Assembly (NCBI GenBank): GCA_944325665.1
Contig: CALVAY010000006.1
Location: 1 to 64,000, forward strand
Length of the DNA stretch: 64,000 nt
From: Candidatus Gastranaerophilales bacterium
Lineage (GTDB): Bacteria > Cyanobacteriota > Vampirovibrionia > Gastranaerophilales > Gastranaerophilaceae
Direction of reading: 5' to 3'
How positions within the stretch are numbered: the stretch's first letter is position 1; every line of letters starts with the position of its first letter. Shown one piece after another: positions 7,819 through 16,974 of the stretch. Below the pieces are notes generated by a model. The model did no database searches. It saw nothing but the letters and a program-made list of their open reading frames with translations, and was not told the DNA's origin. The translations under genes and the position numbers were made by a program.

Positions 7819-8468
7819 AAAACTTTTTTGCAAAAATCCTTAATTGAGCACTCTTCGCACTTTGGTCTTTGCGGTTTACAGACATTTTGACCGTGAGTAA
7901 CAAGGAGCGTATTAAAATCAATCCAATATTTCTTTGGCAAAATTTCCCGAAGTTTAAACTCTGTTTCTTCGGGATTTTTTGTTTTTACATACCCTAAGCG
8001 GTTGCAAATTCGATGCACATGGACATCAACGCAAATTGCAGGAGTATTAAAACCTTTTGTTAAAACCAAATTTGCCGTCTTTCTGCCGACACCCTTGAAT
8101 TTTACCAATTCTTCAATGCTGTTTGGGGTTTTACCGTTATATTTTTCAACAATTTCTTTTGAAAGTTCAATAATTTGCTCAGCTTTATTTTGATAAAATC
8201 CGACAGGATAAATGGCTTCTTTTAGCTTTTCAACATCAACTCTCATCATATCATAGGGATTTTTTGCAAGCTCAAGCATACGCATTGCAGCACCGTAAGT
8301 CGTTTTATCATTAGTCCTTAGGCTTAAAATACAGCAAATTAAGACCAGATAAGGATCAGCGACTTTTTCCATAAACTTAACAAAATCAGTCTGCACAACC
8401 TTACCGTCTTTGTTATCTTGTTTAAGATTTTTAATAATATTATCTATATCCATATTGCTAACTTGCAT
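7815..8468 (-). CDS. nth: Endonuclease III (DNA glycosylase/AP lyase)
   Basis: Base-excision repair enzyme removing oxidised pyrimidines and nicking abasic sites. The 217 residues show the helix-hairpin-helix FKGVGRKTA with the catalytic lysine, the aspartate in CVDVHVHR, and a C-terminal 4Fe-4S cluster with spacing C197-x6-C204-x2-C207-x5-C213. An alternative start at 8453 (MDIDN) is possible. I prefer 8468 because a minus-strand TATAAT at 8484-8489 with TTGTTT 16 bases further upstream gives a leader of only about 8 bases. Neither start has a Shine-Dalgarno site. Confidence 0.96.
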   Translation of the reverse strand: MQVSNMDIDNIIKNLKQDNKDGKVVQTDFVKFMEKVADPYLVLICCILSLRTNDKTTYGAAMRMLELAKNPYDMMRVDVEKLKEAIYPVGFYQNKAEQIIELSKEIVEKYNGKTPNSIEELVKFKGVGRKTANLVLTKGFNTPAICVDVHVHRICNRLGYVKTKNPEETEFKLREILPKKYWIDFNTLLVTHGQNVCKPQRPKCEECSIKDFCKKVF

Positions 8469-8511
8469 ATAATAATAATTACGATTATAATACCAAAAAA
8501 GGAGAAAACAA
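8463..8511. promoter_or_regulatory. Overlapping divergent promoters of nth and trxA
   Basis: Plus strand: TTGCAT (8463-8468), 17 bases, TATAAT (8486-8491) for trxA. Minus strand: TTGTTT (8506-8511), 16 bases, TATAAT (8484-8489) for nth. The two -10 boxes overlap in the palindrome ATTATAAT. The trxA -35 is exactly the reverse complement of the first six bases of nth (ATGCAA). Confidence 0.6.
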
Positions 8512-8513
8512 AA

Positions 8514-8837
8514 ATGAGTAATGCTAAAGATATAAACGATGCTACATTTGAAGCAGAAGTTTTAAAAAACGAAACTCTTACACTTGTTGATTTCTGGGCA
8601 CCTTGGTGCGGACCTTGCAGAAAAATGGGCCCTGTGTTAGACGAAATCGCTTCCGAATTTGAAGGAAAACTTAAGGTTGTAAAAATTAACACGGATGAAA
8701 ACCTAAAAACTGCAAAAGACTACCAAATAAGCGGTTTGCCAAGTTTGCTTCTTTTTAAAGACGGCGAAGCAAAAGAAATCATGGTTGGTTTAATGCCAAA
8801 ATCTGCAATTGTTTCAAACATTGAAAAATTACTGTAA
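8514..8837 (+). CDS. trxA: Thioredoxin
   Basis: Cytoplasmic protein-disulfide reductase, electron donor to reductases and peroxidases. The 107 residues are the full family length, with active site W31-C32-G33-P34-C35, the buried Asp26, and the cis-proline in SGLPSLLLF. I chose the ATG at 8514 because AGGAG lies just upstream; the frame stays open further 5' but that part would cross the promoter and encode an isoleucine-rich stretch foreign to the family. A strong terminator follows. Confidence 0.96.
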   Translation: MSNAKDINDATFEAEVLKNETLTLVDFWAPWCGPCRKMGPVLDEIASEFEGKLKVVKINTDENLKTAKDYQISGLPSLLLFKDGEAKEIMVGLMPKSAIVSNIEKLL

Positions 8838-8855
8838 TTTAAAATTTAAAATTTT

Positions 8856-8880
8856 AAAGCCGCCTAATAGGCGGCTTTTT
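8856..8880. terminator. Bidirectional terminator between trxA and phosphohexomutase
   Basis: GCCGCCT / AGGCGGC stem with a 3-base loop, A residues before it and T residues after it, so it can work on both strands. It sits between two convergent genes. Confidence 0.85.
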
Positions 8881-8883
8881 TAA

Positions 8884-11112
8884 TTATTTCAAGAAAGTTT
8901 CTTTATAATTCGGAATTTTAAATTCTCTTTTATCTTCATCCTCTTTTGCAAAAACCTCGTAAACCTTTAGCGAAAGTTCTTTTGAAGCTTCAACATATTC
9001 TTTTGATAAGTACTTCAAGTAAACTTCGTTTAATTCACCGTTATAATTACCTAAAGTTTTTGCAAAATCAGATAATTCGGCCCTGTTTGCGCCGCCTGCG
9101 TATGCTTTTGTTTTAGCGTCAGTTCCAGAAGGTCTTATTTCGACAAATTTATCGCTAAAGTTCAAATAAGTTCCGTCGCCTACAAATTTAACATCGATTA
9201 AATTAGAAAAATCGAGATTTTTAAACGTTGAGGATAAAATTTCTTTAATATTATCCAAAGTTATTTTATTTTCATATTTTGCCATTGCAAGGGCAAGATA
9301 GAAAATGTCGTTTTTAGTTCTTAGCCCTTCACCCAAAACCTTTGCTTCTTTAAGCTTTTCAATATTAGGCTCAGACTCGTTATAATATGCAATATCTTCT
9401 CTTACATCAAATCTTGCTACGATATTATTTTGTTCATATACAAGGTTTAAATGTTCCCAAAGAGAAGTTTTAAGGCTTGCAACAAGAGCGGAAGCAACGA
9501 TAATAGCTTCGGTTGCGCTTTTTTCTCTCATAGCAAGAGCCAGTCTTCCCGATAAAGATTTAATCAACTCTTGAGCACCAATTATCATACCGCCTGATTC
9601 TTCGCCGCCAAAAAGCATACGAGGAGAAGAACCCAAGGAAACAACATTTCCAAAAATGTCTTTAATTTTTATATCTTTAACGCCTTTTTCAATTTGATAT
9701 TCGATTTTTTTCGTCGCACTTGCAATTTCTTTAAAGCCGACAGGCGTGTTTATTACTTCGACAGAATTGTGTTTTGCCCACTCATCCCAAGTTTTTGAGC
9801 TTGCAGTGGTTTTTATGATAAATCTTTTATTTTTATCAAATTCACCGCTCTCTTTAAGACCTTTTGCCCAAAAGTCCATAATCATCAAAAACGCCTGATT
9901 AGCACTAAATACACATAAAATCCGATTTTCATCAAGCTTTACAACGTCAACTCCTGCTTTTTTGACATCATCAGCCTTTTTAATATCCTCAACCTGCACA
10001 ACGCTCAAACGGTCATGGTCAGGGTCAGTAATCAAGCAGACTGTGCCAATCGGATAATTTTTAAGCTTTTCATCGTATTTTAATGACTCAACAACAGGGA
10101 AATACTCCTTACCTTCCTTGTTTTTGGCAACAACAGTGATGTCTAAAGACCAGTCATAAAATTTGCCGTCTTTAACGTCTTTTCCAATCGAGTGGAAAAA
10201 CGGGTCTTCTTGAGTGTTTAACCAGTCAAAAGTCTTATCAATGTTTAATTTGGCTAAAATTTTACTTAATGTATTGTAAGAAGCACCGCCTACCGAATCA
10301 ATTACGATTTTCTTATCGAAATTTTTGATAAGCTCAAGATTTTTATCATTCGCAACGCCTGATTTTAGATATTCAACATACAAATCAACGCCGTTATTAA
10401 GCTTTGCCATTGTTTTTTCGTCTATTAAATCATTTTCGGATGCTTCAAACTCAATTTTATACTCACCCTTATTTATTGCAGTATCAAGAATTTGCTCCAT
10501 TTTATTAACAAATTCCATACTCTCATCGGGCAAAAACTGCGACCCTTGGTTATTTAAGTCTTTTGTAGCATTTTTTACACTTATACCGTGAGATGATGTA
10601 ATATACTCTGCGCCAACTAAATCAAGCTTAAAGGCCAAGAAAGAAGCAAGCCAGATTGGCATTGTTTTCCTGTCAACCGGAGCAAGTGTTCTTATGTTAA
10701 GAGCGCTTTGAATTCTTGCAATAATATCTAAATATATTTTTGAATTGTAGCGAACTTCGCAGCCCACAAGCTTTACAAGTTCCGAATTAGGATATTTTTC
10801 TTTTAAAACCAAGGCTTTTGCAAGCGTCGCAAGAGTTATCCCTATTGTATTAATAGGAAATCTTGTATCGTGGGGATATAAAACGTTTTGGGGCCCTCTA
10901 ATCCCTGCTGTTGAAACCATAGCCTCTTTTTTATAGCCTTCAAACCACTTTTTAAGCTCAAGTTTCTCTACAATTTCTTTTGTAAGAGTAAAAGTAAACT
11001 TGTCTTTGTTGTTATAATCAAATATTTTATCCTGCTTAACACTGTCAGGAGTGTTTTTTTCAATGCCTTCAAGCAAAAGTTTTTCAAGTTCGTTTGTTGT
11101 ATTAATGCTCAT
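8884..11112 (-). CDS. Large alpha-D-phosphohexomutase (phosphoglucomutase/phosphomannomutase family)
   Basis: Interconverts hexose 1- and 6-phosphates through a phosphoserine. The family loops appear in order: the phosphoserine loop TSSHG (about 172-176; the usual form is TASHNP), the metal loop DPDHDR (about 366-371), the sugar loop GGEESGG (about 499-505) and the phosphate loop RPSGTD (about 662-667). At 742 residues it is well above the usual 450-600, mostly through a longer N-terminal region and insertions between loops. A GAGAGGAAC site precedes the ATG. Substrate (glucose, mannose or an amino sugar) cannot be decided. Single-gene unit ending at a shared terminator. Confidence 0.85.
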   Translation of the reverse strand: MSINTTNELEKLLLEGIEKNTPDSVKQDKIFDYNNKDKFTFTLTKEIVEKLELKKWFEGYKKEAMVSTAGIRGPQNVLYPHDTRFPINTIGITLATLAKALVLKEKYPNSELVKLVGCEVRYNSKIYLDIIARIQSALNIRTLAPVDRKTMPIWLASFLAFKLDLVGAEYITSSHGISVKNATKDLNNQGSQFLPDESMEFVNKMEQILDTAINKGEYKIEFEASENDLIDEKTMAKLNNGVDLYVEYLKSGVANDKNLELIKNFDKKIVIDSVGGASYNTLSKILAKLNIDKTFDWLNTQEDPFFHSIGKDVKDGKFYDWSLDITVVAKNKEGKEYFPVVESLKYDEKLKNYPIGTVCLITDPDHDRLSVVQVEDIKKADDVKKAGVDVVKLDENRILCVFSANQAFLMIMDFWAKGLKESGEFDKNKRFIIKTTASSKTWDEWAKHNSVEVINTPVGFKEIASATKKIEYQIEKGVKDIKIKDIFGNVVSLGSSPRMLFGGEESGGMIIGAQELIKSLSGRLALAMREKSATEAIIVASALVASLKTSLWEHLNLVYEQNNIVARFDVREDIAYYNESEPNIEKLKEAKVLGEGLRTKNDIFYLALAMAKYENKITLDNIKEILSSTFKNLDFSNLIDVKFVGDGTYLNFSDKFVEIRPSGTDAKTKAYAGGANRAELSDFAKTLGNYNGELNEVYLKYLSKEYVEASKELSLKVYEVFAKEDEDKREFKIPNYKETFLK

Positions 11113-11155
11113 TTAAGTTCCTCTCGTTATCCTTTGGAACTATTTTAGCACAAAA

Positions 11156-13543
11156 TTATTTTTGAGTTTCTTTTGGTTTTTCTTCAGCTTCTTGTGGCTT
11201 AGGTTGAGCTTTCTTTTGTGAATCTTGAGCTTTTTGCGAAATTGATTTTTTACCGGTTAATTTTGACATGAAGCGGAAATATTTACCCCAGAAGTCATCT
11301 CTGGTCAAGTTTTCTTGGTCATGTTTTTCTATTTGTTCTTTAGTCATCTTGTGCGTTGGAACACCGATTGACTTACGAATTGCGTTTTCATTTGTAAATT
11401 CGGTAGCACCGGCAACTAAACCTGCACCAATTAAGCTGCTGTGGTAAGGACCTTCAAATACTGAGTTGAACAAGTTCATAAACATTGAGTTAAAGAAGAA
11501 ATTAGACACCTTGTGCATAATTCTTTCTTTAGCAACGGCATTTGCACCTTCAACATCACGACCTTCAGAGGTAATTAATACTTCGTTTCTATAATCGTTT
11601 ACAAAGAAATAGCTTGCGATTAAAGTTACAAAAGGTCTTGAAATTGCAGCAAGAGAACTGTTTTTATATGTAGATTTACCTGTTTTATCTAACGCACCGA
11701 TTATTGTTTTTCTCTTAATGAATTTATCAAATTCGCGCACTGTCATTTTGCCTTCTTTTACCTCTTTTAAGGCTTTATCGAAGACTTTATACAGACCTAT
11801 AATATCTTCTTGTTTAACTTTTGAAGTGTCTTTAGGTATCTCACCTTCAAAAACACCTCTTAGCATTTTTATAGGAAATCTTATTGCGCCCCAAACAAAG
11901 TTAAACGGATATGTAATAGCTTTAACAGCAGGAGCGATTATCTTTTTGTCAACCCTGCCAAGAACCACATACTCAACTTCTTGACCGTTAACAACTTTCT
12001 TAACGGTTTTATATGAATCTGTTGCAAGAGCTTCTCTAAATTTGCCTGCGTACTCATGAAGACCATACTTTGTATCGATTCTGTCCAGCATTTTGTTAAC
12101 TTTTTCAAGAGGAACTTCAAAATCCTTCTTGGTTAACATATCCATAGCATCATCAAGTCCGCGTCTTGCATCTTTTAGCATAGAGTTGAATTTTTCACTT
12201 CTGCTTCTTGCAAAGCAAACGCTAAGACCTGCAAGTGTAAGTACTCCAGCTGCTTTAAGTATATTATTCAAGTTCAATAATGAATTTTCATCATCTTTCT
12301 TTGCCTCGCCCTTGAATTTAACTTCTTTTGTCTCAGGCTGTGCTTTTGCTTCATCATTTAGTTTGTCAGGATTAAATACGCTAAACACTTCGGGTTTATT
12401 TTCAAGAACCGAAGTCATTTGTCTATCATCAACGCTAACAGGTTTTTCCTGTTTTGCTTTATTTTTGCCAAGCTTAAAGCCATGCTGCTTATGGGCATAC
12501 GTTTTTGCTTCATCCGGAGTTAAAGGACGAAGAGGCATGCCGCTTAACAGTCTTGATAAAATTTCCGAAATTAGTGTTGTACCTGAAATTGTTGCAAGAG
12601 CAATGTATTTGTTTTTGTTTACATATTTTGAAAGCGCGCCCAATGTTAAAAATGTCATTGCCGCACTCATACAAATTCTTGAACTTTCTTGTTTGAAACG
12701 TTTATTTTGAGACTTTCTTGCCAAGCCATCATCATCATTTTGCATTCTTGAGATGTTGTAAAAGTCTATACCTGCCATAGTAGCACTTACAAAACCGGTT
12801 GTAAGCCTGTTAATTGTACGCTCATCCGCTGTTTTGTAGTTACCTTTTACGCTGCTTGTTGAATGCAGCATCTCACTTAGTACACTGCCTTTTAAGCTGT
12901 CTAGATTTTTCTGTAAATCAGCAGATGTTTTAGTTGCAGATGAAAGCAAATGTCTTGCAGCGTTTGGATTATTGACATCAGTCATAGCGCCTTGCAGGGT
13001 ACAGAAAATATCTTCCAAATACCTCTCCTCAGCCCTTGTTCTTAAAGGATTTGAGTCAAGAACCCTTGATGCAAAATTAGAAACTGAAGGAAGTTTTTTC
13101 AGTTTCTTTAGTGAACCAAACAAGCTGTTGCCGATGTCCAACCACATATCCCTAACCGGATACATAGCACTTTTAAGGAACTTCGGCAGAATACCGTCAT
13201 CTTTAAACGTAATAGAACCGTTGCCGTTATATCTTATTCTGCGTGCGAAAGTACTGTGAGACCAACCTGCTCTAAGCTCCTCGAGCATTGTAGAGAACTC
13301 TCCTCCTAAAAGTTGGTCAAGCAACAATTCTTTTGACTTATAATCGTCAAATACCGTCGAACTTTCCGTAAAAGTTTTACATACTTTATTAACAGCCGAA
13401 TTTAAATTTCCAAAAGATATATCTTGATTAGTAGCGTTCTGTAAAGATTTTTTTTGAGATGAAACTTGAGGGTTAACTTTATTTGTTAAACCCAATCTGG
13501 TGTAATTGGCATCAGTATTAACTTTTTGCACTTTGAGAATCAT
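11156..13543 (-). CDS. Lineage-type membrane-associated protein with N-terminal ISFG and internal KFKG motifs
   Basis: No known family recognised. The 795-residue product begins with a polar, Asn/Gln-rich stretch of about 40 residues leading to ISFG (42-45). Several hydrophobic segments follow (near 300, 325, 430 and 740). Around residues 370-415 a charged linker ends in a second motif, VKFKGE, directly before a hydrophobic segment. The C-terminal 30 residues are K/E/P/Q-rich. It resembles the 674-residue protein at 48414-50438 in plan: polar N-terminus, F-[KG]-G motif, membrane segments, charged linker with VxFKG, more membrane segments. AGGGA precedes the start. Function unknown; an envelope role is inference only. 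Confidence 0.7.
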   Translation of the reverse strand: MILKVQKVNTDANYTRLGLTNKVNPQVSSQKKSLQNATNQDISFGNLNSAVNKVCKTFTESSTVFDDYKSKELLLDQLLGGEFSTMLEELRAGWSHSTFARRIRYNGNGSITFKDDGILPKFLKSAMYPVRDMWLDIGNSLFGSLKKLKKLPSVSNFASRVLDSNPLRTRAEERYLEDIFCTLQGAMTDVNNPNAARHLLSSATKTSADLQKNLDSLKGSVLSEMLHSTSSVKGNYKTADERTINRLTTGFVSATMAGIDFYNISRMQNDDDGLARKSQNKRFKQESSRICMSAAMTFLTLGALSKYVNKNKYIALATISGTTLISEILSRLLSGMPLRPLTPDEAKTYAHKQHGFKLGKNKAKQEKPVSVDDRQMTSVLENKPEVFSVFNPDKLNDEAKAQPETKEVKFKGEAKKDDENSLLNLNNILKAAGVLTLAGLSVCFARSRSEKFNSMLKDARRGLDDAMDMLTKKDFEVPLEKVNKMLDRIDTKYGLHEYAGKFREALATDSYKTVKKVVNGQEVEYVVLGRVDKKIIAPAVKAITYPFNFVWGAIRFPIKMLRGVFEGEIPKDTSKVKQEDIIGLYKVFDKALKEVKEGKMTVREFDKFIKRKTIIGALDKTGKSTYKNSSLAAISRPFVTLIASYFFVNDYRNEVLITSEGRDVEGANAVAKERIMHKVSNFFFNSMFMNLFNSVFEGPYHSSLIGAGLVAGATEFTNENAIRKSIGVPTHKMTKEQIEKHDQENLTRDDFWGKYFRFMSKLTGKKSISQKAQDSQKKAQPKPQEAEEKPKETQK

Positions 13544-13586
13544 CTTTTCCCTTGTCTAAAGAGATTATTTCACACACACCATATGC

Positions 13587-13602
13587 TTACAATTAATTGT
13601 AA
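13587..13602. promoter_or_regulatory. 16-bp perfect palindrome between divergent genes
   Basis: TTACAATTAATTGTAA is fully symmetric. It lies 44 bases upstream of the 795-residue protein gene and 135 bases upstream of the histidine kinase gene. Size and symmetry fit a dimeric repressor operator; no regulator can be named. Confidence 0.35.
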
Positions 13603-13736
13603 AGAAAAATTTATAATTAATTCGCACACAGATACAATTACAAAACAAATGAAGGTCAATTTTTGCCCTAATGTAACAAAATTTATATTTTTGTTAAATA
13701 TTTGTCCAATATAAATAAATAAATTATCCTGTAAAT

Positions 13737-15293
13737 ATGGATAATTCGGGAAAAATAGTCTTAGTCGATGATGAAGCAATGGTTACAAAGACCCTGGCAA
13801 CCTTATTAAAGCTTGAAGGGCTAAAAAATACCGTATCCTTCAACAGTCCCTATGAAGCGCTTGAGTATTTGGAAAATAACGAGTGCGATCTTGTTATATC
13901 CGATTTTATTATGCCAAAAATGGACGGAATTGAATTTTTATCAAAGGCAAAAGACCTTCCCACACAACAAGATACCACTCAAATTCTTCTTACCGGCTAT
14001 GCCGACAAAGAAAATGCAATTAAAGCAATTAACGAGGTCGGAATATTTAAATATATCGAAAAGCCTTGGAATAACAATGATTTAATAATAAATATTAAAA
14101 ACGCTCTTGAGAGAACAAGCCTTAAAAGACAACTTAAAGAAACAATTGTGCGCCTTAAAATAGCCAACGAAGAGCTTGAAGAGTACTCAAGAAACTTAGA
14201 GGCACTTGTCGAAAAAAGAACAAAAGAACTTTATGAAAGCAGAGAGAAACTCAAGGCGATTTTTGAAAACTGTGCGGACGGAATAATTACATTTTCAAGA
14301 GATTATTCAATAACCTCGCTAAATAACGCGGCTTCAAATCTTTTTGGGTTAGATGAAAAAAATCTTATCGGCAAAAATTTCTTTGAAATTGTAATAAATG
14401 AAAAAAATCAAAAATTTCAAAACCCATTTAGTGTTGATAGTGCAATATTTTTAAGAGATTTTAGCCTTGTTAACTACAATACAAATGACAAAACACCGAT
14501 TGAAATAAGCCTTGCCAAGGTTGAAAATGAGAAAAACAGCTTTATAGTCGCAGTTTTAAGAGATGTATCTTATCAAAAAGAAAACGAAAGACTAAGGGAT
14601 GACTTTATAGCAACATTAACTCATGACTTAAGAACCCCTCTTTTAGCTGCAATCAGCGGCTTAGAGTTTATTTTAAACGGAACTTTGGGAGATATCTCGG
14701 ACAAACAAAAAGAGCTTATTTGGGCAATGAAAAAAAGTAACGAAGACATGCTCGGACTTACAAACGCCCTTCTTGAAGTTTACAGATATGAAGCAGGCAA
14801 AATATACCTTTGCAAGACAAAATTCTGCATAAATACACTTATTAAAGAATGTATTTCAGAATTGGAAACACTTTTTCAACAAAATAATTCGGATGTTAAA
14901 TTTGATTATGACAAGTGCGAAGAGCTGTTAATAAATGCCGATAAACAAGAAATTAAGAGAGTTTTGCTTAATTTATTGGGAAATGCAATAAAGCATGGCG
15001 GAGAAAACGTCAGCGTAAGAGTAACAACAAGACAAGAAAAGAAAGATTTAATTGTAAGTGTAGAAGATAACGGCTTTGGACTTGCACAGGAAGATATAGA
15101 AAAACTGTTTAAAAGATTCTCGCAGGGCACAACCAAGAAACGCTCATGTTCAACTGGTTTAGGGCTTTATTTATCAAGACAAATTATAGAAGCCCACAGG
15201 GGAAAAATTTGGGTCGAAAGCGAATTAAACAAAGGTTCAAAATTTATTTTTAAACTGGAAAATGCCATCAACGAAAGCAAGGTTTTATTATGA
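13737..15293 (+). CDS. Receiver-PAS-histidine kinase
   Basis: Cytoplasmic sensor kinase of 518 residues without membrane segments. An N-terminal receiver domain (about 5-120) has acidic pocket D11-D12, phospho-acceptor Asp56 and the KPW lysine. A coiled coil (about 125-175) leads to a PAS domain (about 175-275), then HisKA with His296 in THDLRTPL, and an ATPase domain with N box NLLGNAIKHGG, G1 DNGFGL and G2 TGLGLYLS. The receiver at the N-terminus means its activity is probably set by another kinase. Its end overlaps the next response-regulator gene by four bases, so they form one system. The input signal is unknown. Confidence 0.93.
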   Translation: MDNSGKIVLVDDEAMVTKTLATLLKLEGLKNTVSFNSPYEALEYLENNECDLVISDFIMPKMDGIEFLSKAKDLPTQQDTTQILLTGYADKENAIKAINEVGIFKYIEKPWNNNDLIINIKNALERTSLKRQLKETIVRLKIANEELEEYSRNLEALVEKRTKELYESREKLKAIFENCADGIITFSRDYSITSLNNAASNLFGLDEKNLIGKNFFEIVINEKNQKFQNPFSVDSAIFLRDFSLVNYNTNDKTPIEISLAKVENEKNSFIVAVLRDVSYQKENERLRDDFIATLTHDLRTPLLAAISGLEFILNGTLGDISDKQKELIWAMKKSNEDMLGLTNALLEVYRYEAGKIYLCKTKFCINTLIKECISELETLFQQNNSDVKFDYDKCEELLINADKQEIKRVLLNLLGNAIKHGGENVSVRVTTRQEKKDLIVSVEDNGFGLAQEDIEKLFKRFSQGTTKKRSCSTGLGLYLSRQIIEAHRGKIWVESELNKGSKFIFKLENAINESKVLL

Positions 15294-15961
15294 ACAACGA
15301 AAAAATTAAAGTCCTGATTGTTGAAGACCACATGGTTGCAAGAATGGGAATAGCAATAATAATAGAAAATAATCCGAGATTTGAACTTACGGGACAAGCT
15401 CAAGACGGTCAAGAAGGGGTCATGCTTGCTCAAAAATATAACCCTGACGTAATCTTAATGGATATAGGGCTTCCGAAAATCGACGGTATTGAAGCAACAA
15501 GAAAAATTAAAGAATTGGGACTTAATTCATCAGTTCTTATGTTCACTTCAAGAGATAACAATGAGGATGTTTTTGCAGCTCTGAAGGCCGGGGCAGACGG
15601 TTATATTATGAAAGGCTCAAACGAACAAACGCTAATTAATGCAATTGATGCCGTAAGCCAAAAAGCAGGATGGCTCGACCCGCAAATTGCAAGAATTGTT
15701 TTGAGCGGAATAAACGAACAAAAAGAAAACACTGAAGCTCAAGGCAAGCAAAAGGGTGAAAAAAATAAATACGGACTTACAAAAAAAGAACTTGAGGTCT
15801 TATCTTTAATAGTTGACGGGCTTTCAAACAATGAAATTGCTCAAAAACTTGTGGTATCGCTTTCTACGACAAAAGCTCACGTGCATAGCATTTTGCAAAA
15901 ACTTTATTTAACGGACAGAACAAAGGCTGCAATTACCGCTCTTAAAGAGGGTTTGGTTTAA
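15290..15961 (+). CDS. NarL/FixJ-family response regulator
   Basis: DNA-binding response regulator of 223 residues. The receiver domain has acidic residues E12-D13, phospho-acceptor Asp58 (ILMDIGLPKIDG) and the conserved threonine/serine and lysine region (MFTSRD, YIMKG). A Gln/Lys/Glu-rich linker leads to a LuxR-type helix-turn-helix (LTKKELEVLSLIVDGLSNNEIA). Probably phosphorylated by the upstream kinase, with which it overlaps by ATGA. It also overlaps the following secreted-protein gene by one base, so all three are one operon. Confidence 0.93.
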   Translation: MNNEKIKVLIVEDHMVARMGIAIIIENNPRFELTGQAQDGQEGVMLAQKYNPDVILMDIGLPKIDGIEATRKIKELGLNSSVLMFTSRDNNEDVFAALKAGADGYIMKGSNEQTLINAIDAVSQKAGWLDPQIARIVLSGINEQKENTEAQGKQKGEKNKYGLTKKELEVLSLIVDGLSNNEIAQKLVVSLSTTKAHVHSILQKLYLTDRTKAAITALKEGLV

Positions 15962-16908
15962 TGAAAAAAATTTTTCCGACCCTTCTTATAATTTGTTTGT
16001 GTATAAACGCAAGCGCATTTGCTTTTGAATTTAAAAACCCGTTTTCCAAAAAAAGCAAACAAACTGTTGAAAAAATGGTTGAAACAAAGCAGGAGTGGGA
16101 AGAAAAGGCAATCAATATTAACCTTGAAAACAGGTATGCTCCTCAGTATGAAGCGCCGCAGGATAAGGATTTTAAACCAAAACTCGCCCCTCAAAAAAGA
16201 TTTGTAAAATACAACATGCCGCCCGGCACACAAGAGGCAGACTTTACAAAGATAAAAAGAGAGAAAGATATAAAAAGTGCCGGTGTAACAGACTCGCATT
16301 TTAAATATCTTGCATACGCTCAATACTACTATTCTCCGGCTTACGATCAAATTTCAAGCGAACTGTACGTGCAAGAGTTGGGACGCGGGGCAACCAGAAT
16401 AAGAAAAGTTCTTAATACAACAACGCTTAATGCGCACAGAAGCCCTCTTATTTCAGTCGGAATGGAACAGCTTCAAAATCACATGTTTCAAACACTTACA
16501 ATTGTTGACTTTTCTCCTGATTCAAAAAAACTCCTCGTAAAAGAAAAAGTAGGCTCAAGCACAAAAGGAATCTTTAGAAACTACGTTTGGGTATGCTTTT
16601 TAGACGGAGAAAACAGCGGGGCGGTTAAATTTGGCAATTTAAACGAAGAAATTAAAAGGCGATACAAGGAAAAAACAGGACTTGCGCTTGATAATTATCG
16701 CTGGGATATAAAACCTCTGGGATTTTATAATGAAGACTCCGATATAGTGATAGTTGAGGCGTTTGTGTGGGACAACAATCAAAAACAAATTTTCTTGGGT
16801 GTATGGGGAATTAATTGCCTAAATTCGACACTTAAGCTGATTTCCGAGCAGCCAACCCCCTTAAACATAAGTGCAAGCGGACTTGTGGTCAAAGAATTTT
16901 TACCTTAA
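15961..16908 (+). CDS. Secreted protein of unknown function in the two-component operon
   Basis: 315 residues with a clear signal peptide (MKKIFPTLLIICLCINASAFA, cut near residue 21). The mature protein starts with a basic stretch (FKNPFSKKSKQTVEK), then Pro/Gln-rich and charged segments, and a longer globular C-terminal part rich in aromatic residues (about 110-315). No domain recognised. Its start codon overlaps the response-regulator stop by one base, so it is probably translationally coupled and may be an extracytoplasmic partner or output of the system. That role is inferred from position only. Confidence 0.75.
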   Translation: MKKIFPTLLIICLCINASAFAFEFKNPFSKKSKQTVEKMVETKQEWEEKAININLENRYAPQYEAPQDKDFKPKLAPQKRFVKYNMPPGTQEADFTKIKREKDIKSAGVTDSHFKYLAYAQYYYSPAYDQISSELYVQELGRGATRIRKVLNTTTLNAHRSPLISVGMEQLQNHMFQTLTIVDFSPDSKKLLVKEKVGSSTKGIFRNYVWVCFLDGENSGAVKFGNLNEEIKRRYKEKTGLALDNYRWDIKPLGFYNEDSDIVIVEAFVWDNNQKQIFLGVWGINCLNSTLKLISEQPTPLNISASGLVVKEFLP

Positions 16909-16974
16909 CACCTGTTGAAAAGTTAAAAAATATGCTATAATTATAGTAGGATTGAGGAAGGCTTCGGGTGTAAA

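Noticed and set aside
13570-13779. Minus-strand 69-codon frame overlapping the kinase start
   Set aside because: Lies across the palindrome and promoter region and into the kinase gene in antisense; no ribosome site.
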